Origin: Geoalkalibacter ferrihydriticus DSM 17813
Lineage (GTDB): Bacteria > Desulfobacterota > Desulfuromonadia > Desulfuromonadales > Geoalkalibacteraceae
NCBI RefSeq assembly: GCF_000820505.1
Contig: NZ_JWJD01000001.1
Location: 521,923 to 585,922, forward strand
DNA length: 64,000 bases
Reading direction: 5' to 3'
Numbering within the stretch: position 1 is the first letter of the stretch; each line of letters begins with the position of its first letter. The notes under the pieces were generated by a model, which made no database searches, was not told where the DNA came from, and was given only the letters and a program-made list of their open reading frames with translations. Both the position numbers and the translations under genes were made by a program. This document shows, one piece after another, positions 18,007 through 29,070 of the stretch.

Positions 18007-18882
18007 TCAGATCAAGGCGTCAAGCAGAGTAAAAGCGAAAATCGTCAGGCTGATATAGCCGTTCATGTTGAAAAACGCCGCATCAATGCGCGAGAAGTCA
18101 TCGGGTTTGACCAGCAGGTGCTCGTAGGCGAGCAGCCCCGCCACCACGCATACGCCGAGAAAATAAATCCAGCCCAGCCCCGTGCCGATGAGCAGCAGCA
18201 GGAGCAGAAACACCATCATGATGTGAAAGGCGCGCGCCAGCCACAGAGAGCGCTCCACGCCAAAGCGTGCGGGAATGGAGTGCAGCCCCTGCTCACGATC
18301 GAATTCCAGATCCTGCAGGGCATAGAAAATGTCGAATCCGGCCACCCAGAACAGCACCGCCAGGCCCAGGGCGATGATCTGCCAGCTGACGTCGCCACGC
18401 AGGGCGATCCAGGCGCCGATGGGCGCTGCCGCCAGACAAATGCCCAGCACTACGTGGGCCAAAGCGGTAAAGCGCTTGCAGAAAGAATAAAGAAAGAGAA
18501 AGAACAGCGCCACCGGCGCCAGATAGAAACACAGGGGATTGAGCATCCAGGCGGCAAACAGCATCAGCGCAAAGGAGCCCAGGACAAACAGCCAGGCCTC
18601 GCGCAGAGAGACTTGGCCGGCGGGAATGTGGCGCGCTGCGGTGCGCGGGTTTTTCGCATCGATGCGCGCATCGATGATGCGATTAAGGCCCATGGCGCCA
18701 GAGCGCGCGCCGATCATGGCGAGGCAAATCCAGAAAATCTGCCCCAGGGTCGGCGGCGCCTGATTGGCGAGGCTGGCCAGCACCACACCCATGAGGGCAA
18801 AGGGAAAGGCGAAGACGGTGTGGGAGAATTTGATCATCTCCAGCAGAGTGCGGGTTTTTTCCCAAAGGGTGGCGGGCGCCAT
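18007..18882 (-). CDS. mqnP: UbiA-family prenyltransferase (MqnP-like)
   Basis: 291 residues, eight to nine membrane helices. Attaches the polyprenyl chain to the aromatic menaquinone precursor. First aspartate motif NRIIDARIDAKNPRTAARHIP (about residues 66-86) and second DLEFDREQGLHSIPARFG (about 190-207) are intact. Annotation tools often label such proteins 4-hydroxybenzoate octaprenyltransferase (UbiA); the mqnE-mqnC-ubiX neighbourhood favours the futalosine-pathway prenyltransferase MqnP. Likely first gene of the run, with a terminator for the preceding transporter just upstream. Confidence 0.85.
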   Translation of the reverse strand: MAPATLWEKTRTLLEMIKFSHTVFAFPFALMGVVLASLANQAPPTLGQIFWICLAMIGARSGAMGLNRIIDARIDAKNPRTAARHIPAGQVSLREAWLFVLGSFALMLFAAWMLNPLCFYLAPVALFFLFLYSFCKRFTALAHVVLGICLAAAPIGAWIALRGDVSWQIIALGLAVLFWVAGFDIFYALQDLEFDREQGLHSIPARFGVERSLWLARAFHIMMVFLLLLLLIGTGLGWIYFLGVCVVAGLLAYEHLLVKPDDFSRIDAAFFNMNGYISLTIFAFTLLDALI

Positions 18883-18978
18883 GCATGCTTCTCCGATAGA
18901 TTTGATGAGGCCGCCCAGGCGGCCAAGAGGCGCCTAGTTTATACCTCTGCCGCGTCCCGCACAAGGTCTTTCAAAAGC

Positions 18979-19005
18979 AAAGGGGCCGCGAGCGCGGCCC
19001 CTTTC
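18979..19005 (-). terminator. Rho-independent terminator after the SLC13 transporter
   Basis: GC-rich hairpin (AAAGGGGCCGC / GCGGCCCCTTT) at 18979-19003, followed on the minus strand by TTTGCTTTTG. It lies 24 bases past the stop of the transporter and upstream of ubiA. Confidence 0.8.
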
Positions 19006-19028
19006 AGGATCAGCAATGAGCAATAGCA

Positions 19029-20774
19029 TCAGGGACTGACGGCATTGACCCAGCTCGGCAATTCGCCGATCACCACATCAAAGGCGGGAATGACCAGCAA
19101 GTAGGTCAGCACCACCGTGAGCATGATGCCGATGATGTTGAGGCCGAAGCCGCTTCTGGCCATCTGTGGTATCGTCACATAGCCCGAGCCAAACACGATG
19201 GCATTGGGCGGCGTTGCGACCGGCAGCATGAAGGCACAGCTCGCCGCCACCGCCGCCGGCACCACCAGCAGCAGGGGATTCTGTCCCAGACCAATGGCCA
19301 CCGCCGAGAGGATCGGCATGACCATGGCCGCGGTGGCGGTATTGGAGGTCAACTCGGTAAGAAAGATAATCAGAGTCGCAACGGCGATTATCAGGATGAG
19401 AATCGGGGCATTTTCCAACAGGCTGACCTGGCCGCCGATCCATTCGGCCAGCTTGGTATCTTTAAAGCCGTCCGCCAAGGCAAGGCCACCGCCGAACAGG
19501 ATCAGCACGCCCCAGGGCATCTTGCTCGCCCAGTGCCAGTCCATGACGAACTGATTTTTACGCAGGTTGATGGGGATTAGAAACAGCACCAGCGCTCCGA
19601 TCATGGCAATGGTGGCATCGGTAATGAACTTGGGCTCGGGAAAAATCACGCTGATCTGTTTCTGGAATATCCAGGCGAAGGCGGTCAGTCCGAACACCAA
19701 AGAGGTCCAGCGCTCACCGGTATTCATCTTGCCCATCTTGCGCAGTTCGTTGCTGATCAAATCCTTTCCGCCCGGCACTTTCTTGAGCTTGAGGGGATTG
19801 GCAACGCGCGTCAACCACAGCCAGCACAGGGGCAGCATGACCAGCACCAGAGGCACACCTACCGACATCCACTTGGCGAAGGTGATTTCATAACCGTAGG
19901 TCTTGTTCAAATAGCCCGCCAGCACCGTATTGGGCGGCGTTCCGATGAGGGTGGCGATGCCGCCGATGGAGGCGGCATAGGCGATGCCCAGCATCAGATT
20001 GAGGCCGAATGCGAACTTGTCCGGCGAAAAATCGATTTCCTTATCCAGACCTTCTTTTTTGCCTTCGGCCACCACATGGGCGATGATCGCCAGTCCGATG
20101 GGCATCATCATGACTGTGGTTGCGGTATTGGAGACGAAGGCGGAAAGCGCAGCGGTGGCAACCATGAAACCCAGAATCAGGCGGCTCGGGGAAAAGCCCA
20201 TGACCTTGACGATGTTCATGGCGATGCGCCGGTGCAGGTTCCAGCGCTGCATGGACAGGGCGATGATGAATCCGCCCATGAACAGAAAGATCAGGTGGTT
20301 GGCATAGGGCGCAGTCGCTTTGCCGGTGGCCATGATGCCCATCCACGGAAACAGGGCGATGGGCAGCAGACTGGTGGCGGGAATGGGGATTGACTCGCAC
20401 ATCCACCAGGTCGCCATGAGCAGGGCGATAGCCGCCATTTTCTGGGCAGCGGGCTCCATGCCCGCAGGTGCGGGAAGCAACAGCATCAGAGCAAAGAGAA
20501 TCGGACCAAGGAAAAGTCCCAACATCTGGCGGCGACTGTATTCGCGCGGCTCCCCTTCCTCGATGCCATCGGGCCCCGAAGAAAGGCGGTTGATGTGTTC
20601 GGCGGGCGCTTCTTCCATCTCGTCAGCAAGGTCGACATCACGCTCCTGGCGACCCTTGCTGAAATCCAAATACTTGCGTTTCAGTTCGCGGCGGGCCGCC
20701 GCCGGAGTGAAGACAAAAAGCCGTTTTGTTTCATCGTGCATTACCCACATTTGACGCCACAGTGCGGTCAACAT
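19029..20774 (-). CDS. SLC13/DASS-family sodium:carboxylate (or sulfate) symporter
   Basis: 581 residues, about 12 membrane helices from residue 83 on. Inner-membrane uptake of di- or tricarboxylates with Na+ is the family role. Both inverted-repeat ion-binding motifs are visible: SNTATTVMMMPI (about residue 215) and TSNTATAAMVMPIL (about 475), each with the S-N-T core, and TLIGTPPNTVLAGYL. The first 80 residues are hydrophilic and charged (RELKRKYLDFSKGRQERDVDLADEMEE), an unusual cytoplasmic extension. A sigma-54-like promoter lies upstream at 20850-20865. Substrate is inferred; it fits carboxylate feeding of a TCA cycle with fumC nearby. Confidence 0.88.
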   Translation of the reverse strand: MLTALWRQMWVMHDETKRLFVFTPAAARRELKRKYLDFSKGRQERDVDLADEMEEAPAEHINRLSSGPDGIEEGEPREYSRRQMLGLFLGPILFALMLLLPAPAGMEPAAQKMAAIALLMATWWMCESIPIPATSLLPIALFPWMGIMATGKATAPYANHLIFLFMGGFIIALSMQRWNLHRRIAMNIVKVMGFSPSRLILGFMVATAALSAFVSNTATTVMMMPIGLAIIAHVVAEGKKEGLDKEIDFSPDKFAFGLNLMLGIAYAASIGGIATLIGTPPNTVLAGYLNKTYGYEITFAKWMSVGVPLVLVMLPLCWLWLTRVANPLKLKKVPGGKDLISNELRKMGKMNTGERWTSLVFGLTAFAWIFQKQISVIFPEPKFITDATIAMIGALVLFLIPINLRKNQFVMDWHWASKMPWGVLILFGGGLALADGFKDTKLAEWIGGQVSLLENAPILILIIAVATLIIFLTELTSNTATAAMVMPILSAVAIGLGQNPLLLVVPAAVAASCAFMLPVATPPNAIVFGSGYVTIPQMARSGFGLNIIGIMLTVVLTYLLVIPAFDVVIGELPSWVNAVSP

Positions 20775-21166
20775 ACATTCCTATCTCCTTTTGCTCTAGT
20801 TTGAGCGGGGGCGCAGCCCGCCGCGGAAATGACACTGCATTCTATTTTGAGCAACCGCAATGCCAATCTAGGAAAAAGGAGAAAAGACCTGTCCTCTTGA
20901 AATTCAAAACTTCGCGTTTACGCCATGTTGGCACGCACAGCACGGCAGAAACCATGAAATAGTGTTTAATTCTAACCACTTTCCATACTTGCAAGGCCTT
21001 CCGTAAATGGCTGAAAACGGCCCTGCCATGAGAGATTAAAAAACGTCTCAAGGCTCGTATTTTCAAGACAATTTACATATTGGTGAAAATTGGCCAAAGG
21101 CGGGAATTGGTCAGCAGCGACTCGATCTGGCAACAATAATTTGGAATAGGCTATAGATCCCGGCAT
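20775..21166. other. Intergenic region between ubiD and the SLC13 transporter
   Basis: About 390 relatively AT-rich bases without a supported gene. It holds the sigma-54-like element at 20850-20865 facing the transporter. Nothing else convincing was seen. Confidence 0.5.
20850..20865 (-). promoter_or_regulatory. Candidate sigma-54 (RpoN) promoter for the SLC13 transporter
   Basis: On the minus strand TGGCATTGCGGTTGCT matches the -24/-12 consensus TGGCACGNNNNTTGCW except at two positions, with GG and GC exactly spaced. The -12 end is about 76 bases before the transporter start. Confidence 0.55.
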
Positions 21167-22519
21167 TTAGCCACCCAGACCATACTCCCGCCATCGCCGC
21201 TCTATGTGTGCAGCAATCCCCGGAGCAGGGCGCACTTGCGGCCAATTTTTCTTGCAGGTGGCATCAATCGCCAGACGACCTGTACATTCCAGAATATCGC
21301 GACCCGGCAGCGCTTGGTTGATCGCTCGCCAGAGAAGGCGTGATGAATTGGAGAGCTCTTCTTCGGCATCAACAAAGAGCAAAAGACGTGAACGACGCAA
21401 AGGACCTTTGCGCCACAACTCGCGTGCCAGGTCCAGCGGCGGCGGTGCTGCGGACTGCAGTGCGACAATGACGCAACCATGGAACACGCCCTCGTTCAGA
21501 TAGCGCAGACCGCTGATACTCGGATAATCGTGGCGCAACAAAGCAAGCACCAAAGGTTCTCCCGATCTCACCAGATGAATATTTTCCATGGGCGGCGGCC
21601 CCACCACTGTCGCAGGAAAGATGGCATCCTCGGCACGGTAAAGCCCCTGAACATGGAAAACCGGGGCCGGCGCGGCAGGCTGGTAAAAGCCGGTGTGGTT
21701 ACCAAAAGGCCCTTCGTTTGCCAAAATTCCTGAAGAAATTTCTCCCTCGATCACAATTTCCGCATCCGCTGCCACCGGTAGGCCGGTCAGTGGTCCTGCG
21801 GCCAATCTGGGTGCTTCCCCGCGCACAAGGCTCAGAAAAGCCGCCTCATCAATGGATCCCGGCAACGGCAGCACGGCCGCGGCCAGCAAACCTGGATCTC
21901 CACCCAGCGTCACCGCCAAAGGCAAGGATAGCCCGCGCCGGGCATGTTCTTTAACCAGCTGTGCCCCTTGGGAACCAGGCAGAAAATGGATGGCGGCGCT
22001 GGTCCTGTCCAAAATCTGCATCCGATAAACGCCCCAGTTCGTCCGACCGCTGTCAGGGTCGCGCATACTGACCAGGGCCAGTGTCAAATACCGGCCGCCA
22101 TCGCCCGGCCAGGCCTGAAGCGCCGGCAGACTGCGCAAATCGGGGGGAACCTGGGGCAATACCAAGGATTCCAGAATCGCCTCGGTCCCTGGAGAAACCC
22201 GCACCAGGTTGAGCAAGCAGGCCTCCATGTCATCATGTCGGGCGCTTTGAAGACGCGAGGATAAACCACCAGCCATTTCCTGAGGCGCGACCTTTCCCCA
22301 GGCCAGAGCAGCGCGCCGCTCGGAGCCATAAAGGTTGGTAGCCACCGGTAAAGCAGAGCCATTGACGCGCCTGAACAAAAGCCCCTGGCCGCCCCCAGGC
22401 TGCTTGCATACCCGGTCGGTAATGGCCGCGATTTCCAACAGCGGATCAACCTGGACCCTTACCTCGTGCAGATCGTCTTCACCCTTCAATTGGCGTATAA
22501 AATTCGGCAAAGATCGCAT
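21167..22519 (-). CDS. ubiD: UbiD-family prenyl-FMN-dependent decarboxylase
   Basis: 450 residues. UbiD-type decarboxylase using the cofactor made by UbiX. The opening LPNFIRQLKGEDDLHEVRVQVDPLLEIAAITDRV, VATNLYGSERRAALAWG, the central IVIEGEISSGILANEGPFGNHTGFY (with the conserved E and G-P-F-G-x-x-T-G-x-Y loop), and VVGPPPMENIHL are family landmarks. It probably decarboxylates the naphthoate intermediate in futalosine menaquinone synthesis (MqnL-like), given mqnC/mqnE/ubiX/ubiA within 6 kb; an aromatic-acid substrate elsewhere in metabolism is possible. Confidence 0.88.
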   Translation of the reverse strand: MRSLPNFIRQLKGEDDLHEVRVQVDPLLEIAAITDRVCKQPGGGQGLLFRRVNGSALPVATNLYGSERRAALAWGKVAPQEMAGGLSSRLQSARHDDMEACLLNLVRVSPGTEAILESLVLPQVPPDLRSLPALQAWPGDGGRYLTLALVSMRDPDSGRTNWGVYRMQILDRTSAAIHFLPGSQGAQLVKEHARRGLSLPLAVTLGGDPGLLAAAVLPLPGSIDEAAFLSLVRGEAPRLAAGPLTGLPVAADAEIVIEGEISSGILANEGPFGNHTGFYQPAAPAPVFHVQGLYRAEDAIFPATVVGPPPMENIHLVRSGEPLVLALLRHDYPSISGLRYLNEGVFHGCVIVALQSAAPPPLDLARELWRKGPLRRSRLLLFVDAEEELSNSSRLLWRAINQALPGRDILECTGRLAIDATCKKNWPQVRPAPGIAAHIERRWREYGLGG

Positions 22520-22595
22520 GGGCGCGCAACTCCTGGTGAATCAATCTATTTCCCGCTAGTATCGCCTCGGATGCTATATGTTAGCCTAGATTCAA

Positions 22596-22634
22596 TAAAA
22601 AAACCCCCCGCATAGCGGAGGGTTTTTTTGGTTT
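22596..22634 (-). terminator. Terminator of the nuo operon
   Basis: AAAAAAACCCCCCGC ... GCGGAGGGTTTTTTT at 22596-22629: a short GC stem with T-runs in both directions. It lies 38 bases past the nuoN stop and can work bidirectionally. Confidence 0.88.
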
Positions 22635-22667
22635 TTATTCAGATGAGACGATTTCGCACACTCAGCC

Positions 22668-24128
22668 TTAGAAAATTGCCAACCGGGCCAAATCCATGAA
22701 CGGACCGGGAACAATCCCCAGCAGCAGAACCCCGACGATGGCAATAGCGATAGAGACCATGGCCCCGACCGGCATTTTCACCCAGGCGAAATCCTCTACC
22801 GGATCGCGGAAGTACATAACGACCATGACCCGCAGATAATAGTAGAGAGAAACGGCCGAGGCCAGAATGCCCAGAACCGCTAACCAGATGTAGCCTTCTT
22901 TGATGGCACCGGCGAAGATATAAAATTTCCCGGCAAATCCCGCCGTCGGGGGTAGACCCATCAGGGAGAAGAGGAAGATGGCCATGGCCACTGCAAGCAC
23001 GGGGCGACGATAGCCGAATCCGGCGAAACCGTCCAGAGTGAGGTTGTCCTCCCCTTTTTTGCCCGCCAACACCAGGACGGCAAAGGCCCCCAGGTTCATG
23101 AAGGTATAGGCCAGCATGTAAAAGAGAATTCCGGAAAGCCCGACTTCATTGAAAGCCACCAGACCAACCAGCGCGTAGCCGGCATGCGCCACGGAGGAAT
23201 AAGCCAGCATCCGCTTGAGATTGGTCTGTGAGATGGCGATGACGTTGCCGACCACCATGGTCAGAACCGCCAGCACCCACAAAAGACTGGTCCACTGATC
23301 AGCCATCCCGCCCAAACCGACAACAAACACGCGCATGAAGGCGGCAAAGGCTGCTGCCTTGGGTCCGGCACTCATAAAAGCGGTGATCGGGGTGGGAGCG
23401 CCGTGATAAACATCAGGTGTCCACATATGGAAGGGAACAGCGGCGATTTTAAACAAAAAGCCCGAACTCATCAAAACCATGCCGGCGACCATCAGGGGGT
23501 TGCCGAGCAGTCCGCCATCGGTCTGCAGGGCCTGGGCGATTCCAGCCAGATTGGTCGTCCCCGTAGCACCGTACACCAAAGCCATGCCGTAGAGCAGAAA
23601 GCAGGTGGAAAAGGCGCCGAGCAGGAAATACTTCAGGCCTGCCTCGTTGGAGCGCAGTTGCCCACGGAACATTCCTGCCAGCACATAGAGACTGACGGAG
23701 AGCACCTCGAGACCCAGGAAGATGGTCATCAGATCCGTCCCCGAGGCCATCCACATGGCGCCTGCGGTGGTAAACAGAATCAGCGGATAATACTCGCCGA
23801 TGGCGTAGCCTTCGCGCTTGAGATAGTCCTCGGACATGAGGATCGTCAAACCGGCTGCCAGCAGGAAAATAATGTTGAAAAAGGTCGCAAACTTATCCAA
23901 CTGAACCGCGCCGTAAAACCCGGTCTGGGGCTCACCCCATCCCGCCAGGGAAACCAGCCCGGTTACCACCAAGGCGGCAAGACTGAGCCAGGCAATGGGC
24001 GCGGTCTTGCCTTTAGGCAGAAAGACCGTGATGAGCAGGATCGCCATGCCGAAGCAGCATAGGACCACGGACGGCATGATGGCCGCCATGTTGACATTCT
24101 GGATTGCATCTTGCACCAGGTTTTCCAT
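22668..24128 (-). CDS. nuoN: NADH-quinone oxidoreductase subunit N
   Basis: 486 residues, about 14 membrane helices; an antiporter-like proton-pumping subunit of complex I. Conserved elements are TIFLGLEVLSVSLYVLAGM (key Glu in helix 5), FKIAAVPFHMWTPDVYHGAPTPITAFMSAGPKAAAFAAF (helix 7/8 Lys and His), and LKRMLAYSSVAHAGYALVG. Last gene of the operon, 44 bases after nuoM, followed by a strong terminator. Confidence 0.96.
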   Translation of the reverse strand: MENLVQDAIQNVNMAAIMPSVVLCCFGMAILLITVFLPKGKTAPIAWLSLAALVVTGLVSLAGWGEPQTGFYGAVQLDKFATFFNIIFLLAAGLTILMSEDYLKREGYAIGEYYPLILFTTAGAMWMASGTDLMTIFLGLEVLSVSLYVLAGMFRGQLRSNEAGLKYFLLGAFSTCFLLYGMALVYGATGTTNLAGIAQALQTDGGLLGNPLMVAGMVLMSSGFLFKIAAVPFHMWTPDVYHGAPTPITAFMSAGPKAAAFAAFMRVFVVGLGGMADQWTSLLWVLAVLTMVVGNVIAISQTNLKRMLAYSSVAHAGYALVGLVAFNEVGLSGILFYMLAYTFMNLGAFAVLVLAGKKGEDNLTLDGFAGFGYRRPVLAVAMAIFLFSLMGLPPTAGFAGKFYIFAGAIKEGYIWLAVLGILASAVSLYYYLRVMVVMYFRDPVEDFAWVKMPVGAMVSIAIAIVGVLLLGIVPGPFMDLARLAIF

Positions 24129-24172
24129 TGAAACGCTCCTCCAGATGCGGTGTTATGCCAAATCGATCTAAA

Positions 24173-25735
24173 TTACTTCAGCAACGCGTCGGTGTGGGCC
24201 GCGGTTTGAACAATTTCAACCTGCGCAACCTGATTGTTCTTGATCTGATCAATCATGTTTTCCAGAGCCGGGTTCATCTTCTCAAAGAAGGTGTTGGGAT
24301 AGAGCCCGATCCAGAAGACAAACAGTAGCAGAGGCATCATAAGAGCAATTTCGCGTGCATTGAGATCTTTGATCTTCTCGTTGGCGGGATTCTTGATTTC
24401 ACCAAACATTACGCGCTGGAACATCCAGAGCATATAAACGGCTGCGAAAATGACGCCGGTGGTGGCGATGACCGCGAACCAGCGCAGATCGCTTTCAAAG
24501 GCGCCCAACAGGATGAGGAACTCACCGACGAATCCGTTAGTGCCGGGCAGTCCGATGGACGAGAAGGTCACGATCATGAAGATCGTGGCAAAAATCGGCA
24601 TCTGCTTGGCCAACCCGCCGAAATCGGCAATCAGACGGGTATGGCGGCGCTCGTATATGAAGCCGACGATGAGAAACAGCGCTCCGGTGGAAATGCCGTG
24701 ATTGATCATCTGGATCATGCCGCCGGAAAGACCTTGGATGTTAAGGGCGAAAAGACCGAGCATAACAAACCCGAGATGGGAGACCGAAGAATAGGCGACC
24801 AGTTTCTTTACGTCGTCCTGCATCATCGCGACCAAGGCACCATAGATGATACCGATAACCGCCAGTACCGACAGGAAAGGAATAAACTTGAGAGTGGCGT
24901 CGGGAAACAGCGGCATGGCGAAACGCAGATAACCGTAGGTGCCCATCTTAAGCAGGATGGCGGCCAGAATGACTGAGCCGGCCGTCGGGGCCTCGGTATG
25001 GGCATCGGGCAACCAGGTGTGCACGGGGAACATGGGCACCTTGATGGCAAAGCTGAAAGCAAAGGCCAAAAACAACCAGATCTGCAGATCAAGGGGAATG
25101 TCGAGAAGGTAGAAATGCAGGATACTGAAGCCGCTGTCGAAATCAATCCCTGCCTGCATTGAGAAGAAATACACGTAGATGATCGCAACCAGCATCAGCA
25201 GAGAGCCGACGGCAGTAAAGATAAAGAACTTTACGGCGGCGTAAATCCTGCGGCTCCCACCCCAGATACCGATCATGAAATACATGGGAATAAGCATCAA
25301 TTCCCAGAAAATGTAAAACAGGAACAGGTCGAGGGAAATGAAAGCGCCGAGCATTGCCGTTTCGAGCAGCAACATCAGAGCCATGAAACCCTTGACATTC
25401 TTATCTACGGCTTTCCAGGTCGAGAGCACCGTGATCGGCATAATGAAGGTGGTCAACAGAACCAACCATAGGCTGATGCCGTCAACGCCGACATTGTAGT
25501 TCATCTGGAAGAAGTCACCGACGCTGATCCAGCGGGCGAATTCGGTATAGTGGAAAGCGGCCGAGGTTTTGAAGACGTCATCAAAGGCCAAAGGCAGACT
25601 GATCAAAAAGGTGATCACTGTCACGACCAGAGTGAAGATCTTCAGAAGCCCATGATTATCCCTGGGGATGAAAAGCAGCAGCAGCATCCCGAGAATCGGG
25701 AAAAACGTCATCAGGCTTAAAAGGTGGTCGGTCAT
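24173..25735 (-). CDS. nuoM: NADH-quinone oxidoreductase subunit M
   Basis: 520 residues, about 14 membrane helices; antiporter-like pump of complex I. Key Glu in LFYIFWELMLIPMYFMIGIWG, Lys in FAIKVPMFPVHTWLPDAHTEAPTAGSVILAAILLKMGTYG, and DVKKLVAYSSVSHLGFVMLG in the second repeat. Lies 44 bases after nuoL. Confidence 0.97.
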   Translation of the reverse strand: MTDHLLSLMTFFPILGMLLLLFIPRDNHGLLKIFTLVVTVITFLISLPLAFDDVFKTSAAFHYTEFARWISVGDFFQMNYNVGVDGISLWLVLLTTFIMPITVLSTWKAVDKNVKGFMALMLLLETAMLGAFISLDLFLFYIFWELMLIPMYFMIGIWGGSRRIYAAVKFFIFTAVGSLLMLVAIIYVYFFSMQAGIDFDSGFSILHFYLLDIPLDLQIWLFLAFAFSFAIKVPMFPVHTWLPDAHTEAPTAGSVILAAILLKMGTYGYLRFAMPLFPDATLKFIPFLSVLAVIGIIYGALVAMMQDDVKKLVAYSSVSHLGFVMLGLFALNIQGLSGGMIQMINHGISTGALFLIVGFIYERRHTRLIADFGGLAKQMPIFATIFMIVTFSSIGLPGTNGFVGEFLILLGAFESDLRWFAVIATTGVIFAAVYMLWMFQRVMFGEIKNPANEKIKDLNAREIALMMPLLLFVFWIGLYPNTFFEKMNPALENMIDQIKNNQVAQVEIVQTAAHTDALLK

Positions 25736-25779
25736 GGAAATCGCTCCTTATCTCAACAATACAAGGGGTTGGCGCTTTT

Positions 25780-27756
<1,977 letters not shown>

Positions 27757-27794
27757 CTCCTCTGTCGATTAGATCGGATCGAATCAGAAATTGA

Positions 27795-28097
27795 TCACCA
27801 TTTCAGCAGGTTGAAATCGTCGACTTCCACGGACTCTTTGTTTCGGAAGAAAGCGATCATCAGGGCGAGTCCCACAGCAGCCTCAGCCGCCGCAACCGAC
27901 ATGATGAAAAGGACGAAGATCTGACCGTCAATGTTTCCTAAAAAGCTCGAAAGAGAGATGAAGGTAAGATTCACGGCATTGAGCATCAACTCAATGCACA
28001 TGAAAATGACGATCGCGTTGCGCCGGGTAAGAACCCCGTACGTCCCCAGAGCAAAGAGAATGCCGCTGAGCACAAGATAATGATAAACGGTAAGCAT
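27795..28097 (-). CDS. nuoK: NADH-quinone oxidoreductase subunit K
   Basis: 100 residues, three membrane helices. Membrane-arm subunit of complex I; conserved Glu residues lie in [16 protein letters not shown] (helix 2) and [18 protein letters not shown] (helix 3). Between nuoJ and nuoL. Confidence 0.96.
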   Translation of the reverse strand: MLTVYHYLVLSGILFALGTYGVLTRRNAIVIFMCIELMLNAVNLTFISLSSFLGNIDGQIFVLFIMSVAAAEAAVGLALMIAFFRNKESVEVDDFNLLKW

Positions 28098-28120
28098 GGT
28101 CGGCTCCTGTCAGTTCCCGT

Positions 28121-28624
28121 CTAAACGTCTTTTTTTGCCAGCACGAGGGCGCCCACGATCGCAATCAGAAGGAGTATCCCGGTGATCTGGAAGGGCAACA
28201 TAAATTCAGTGAACAATTTCAAGCCCATAATTTGCATGTGACCTTCTTCAAGCACCCGCTGCTTAGTGATGTCGCCCTGGACTCCGGCGACCGTGCCACG
28301 GTTCACAAACATCATGACCTGCAGCATGACGATGGCGGAGACAATGGCACCACCGATGACCCCATGGCGAAATTTTTTCATCATCTCGGGCCCGAGGTTG
28401 AGCAGCATTATGACGAACAAAATCAAGACCATGATGGCTCCGGCATAGACCAGAACCTGAACGGCGGCCATGAAAGGCGCGTAAAGCATGACATAGAAAA
28501 TGGCCAGGCAGAAGAAGGTCATGACCAGGGATATGCCGCTGTTCACCGGATTTTTGCACATGACCACCGAAAAACCGGAAAGGACCGCGACCATCGCAAC
28601 GAGATAAAAAAATAGTAATTCCAT
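28121..28624 (-). CDS. nuoJ: NADH-quinone oxidoreductase subunit J
   Basis: 167 residues, five membrane helices. Membrane-arm subunit of complex I; the conserved AVQVLVYAGAIMVLILFVIMLLN helix, whose Tyr and Gly belong to the E-channel bend, is present. Between nuoI and nuoK. Confidence 0.95.
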   Translation of the reverse strand: MELLFFYLVAMVAVLSGFSVVMCKNPVNSGISLVMTFFCLAIFYVMLYAPFMAAVQVLVYAGAIMVLILFVIMLLNLGPEMMKKFRHGVIGGAIVSAIVMLQVMMFVNRGTVAGVQGDITKQRVLEEGHMQIMGLKLFTEFMLPFQITGILLLIAIVGALVLAKKDV

Positions 28625-28644
28625 GAGGCTTCGCTCCTTTCCGC

Positions 28645-29040
28645 TTAACGCAGCAGCCGCTCTTTAGTGAATTCGAAGTCGGACCGCCGATAATTAGCCA
28701 ATTCGTACTCCCCTGTCATTTCAAGGGCCTCGACGGGGCAGGCCTCAACGCAGTAGCCGCAAAAGATGCAGCGCAGCATATCTATTGTGTAAACTTTGGG
28801 ATATTTTTCTCCCTTGTCATTCTCCGCGGACTCAACCGTGATGCATTTGGCCGGACAAACCGTAGGACACAGATAGCAGGCCACGCACTTTTCCCGGTCC
28901 TGTGTGGGCACGAGCCGATGCAGTCCGCGATAACGCTCTGAGGGCGTCAACTTCACATGCGGATATTGGACCGTGGTGCTGTGCCCCGGCAGCAGGTGTT
29001 TAAAGGTGATGCTCAAACCTTTGGCAAATTCTTTGAACAT
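28645..29040 (-). CDS. nuoI: NADH-quinone oxidoreductase subunit I
   Basis: 131 residues. Ferredoxin-like subunit that carries clusters N6a and N6b between NuoG and NuoB: CVACYLCPTVCPAKCI and CIFCGYCVEACPVEAL each give four cysteines. The N-terminus KGLSITFKHLLPGHSTTVQYPHVK is typical. Between nuoH and nuoJ. Confidence 0.96.
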   Translation of the reverse strand: MFKEFAKGLSITFKHLLPGHSTTVQYPHVKLTPSERYRGLHRLVPTQDREKCVACYLCPTVCPAKCITVESAENDKGEKYPKVYTIDMLRCIFCGYCVEACPVEALEMTGEYELANYRRSDFEFTKERLLR

Positions 29041-29070
29041 GGTGATATCCCTCTTCTTCTCAATCAGGTT

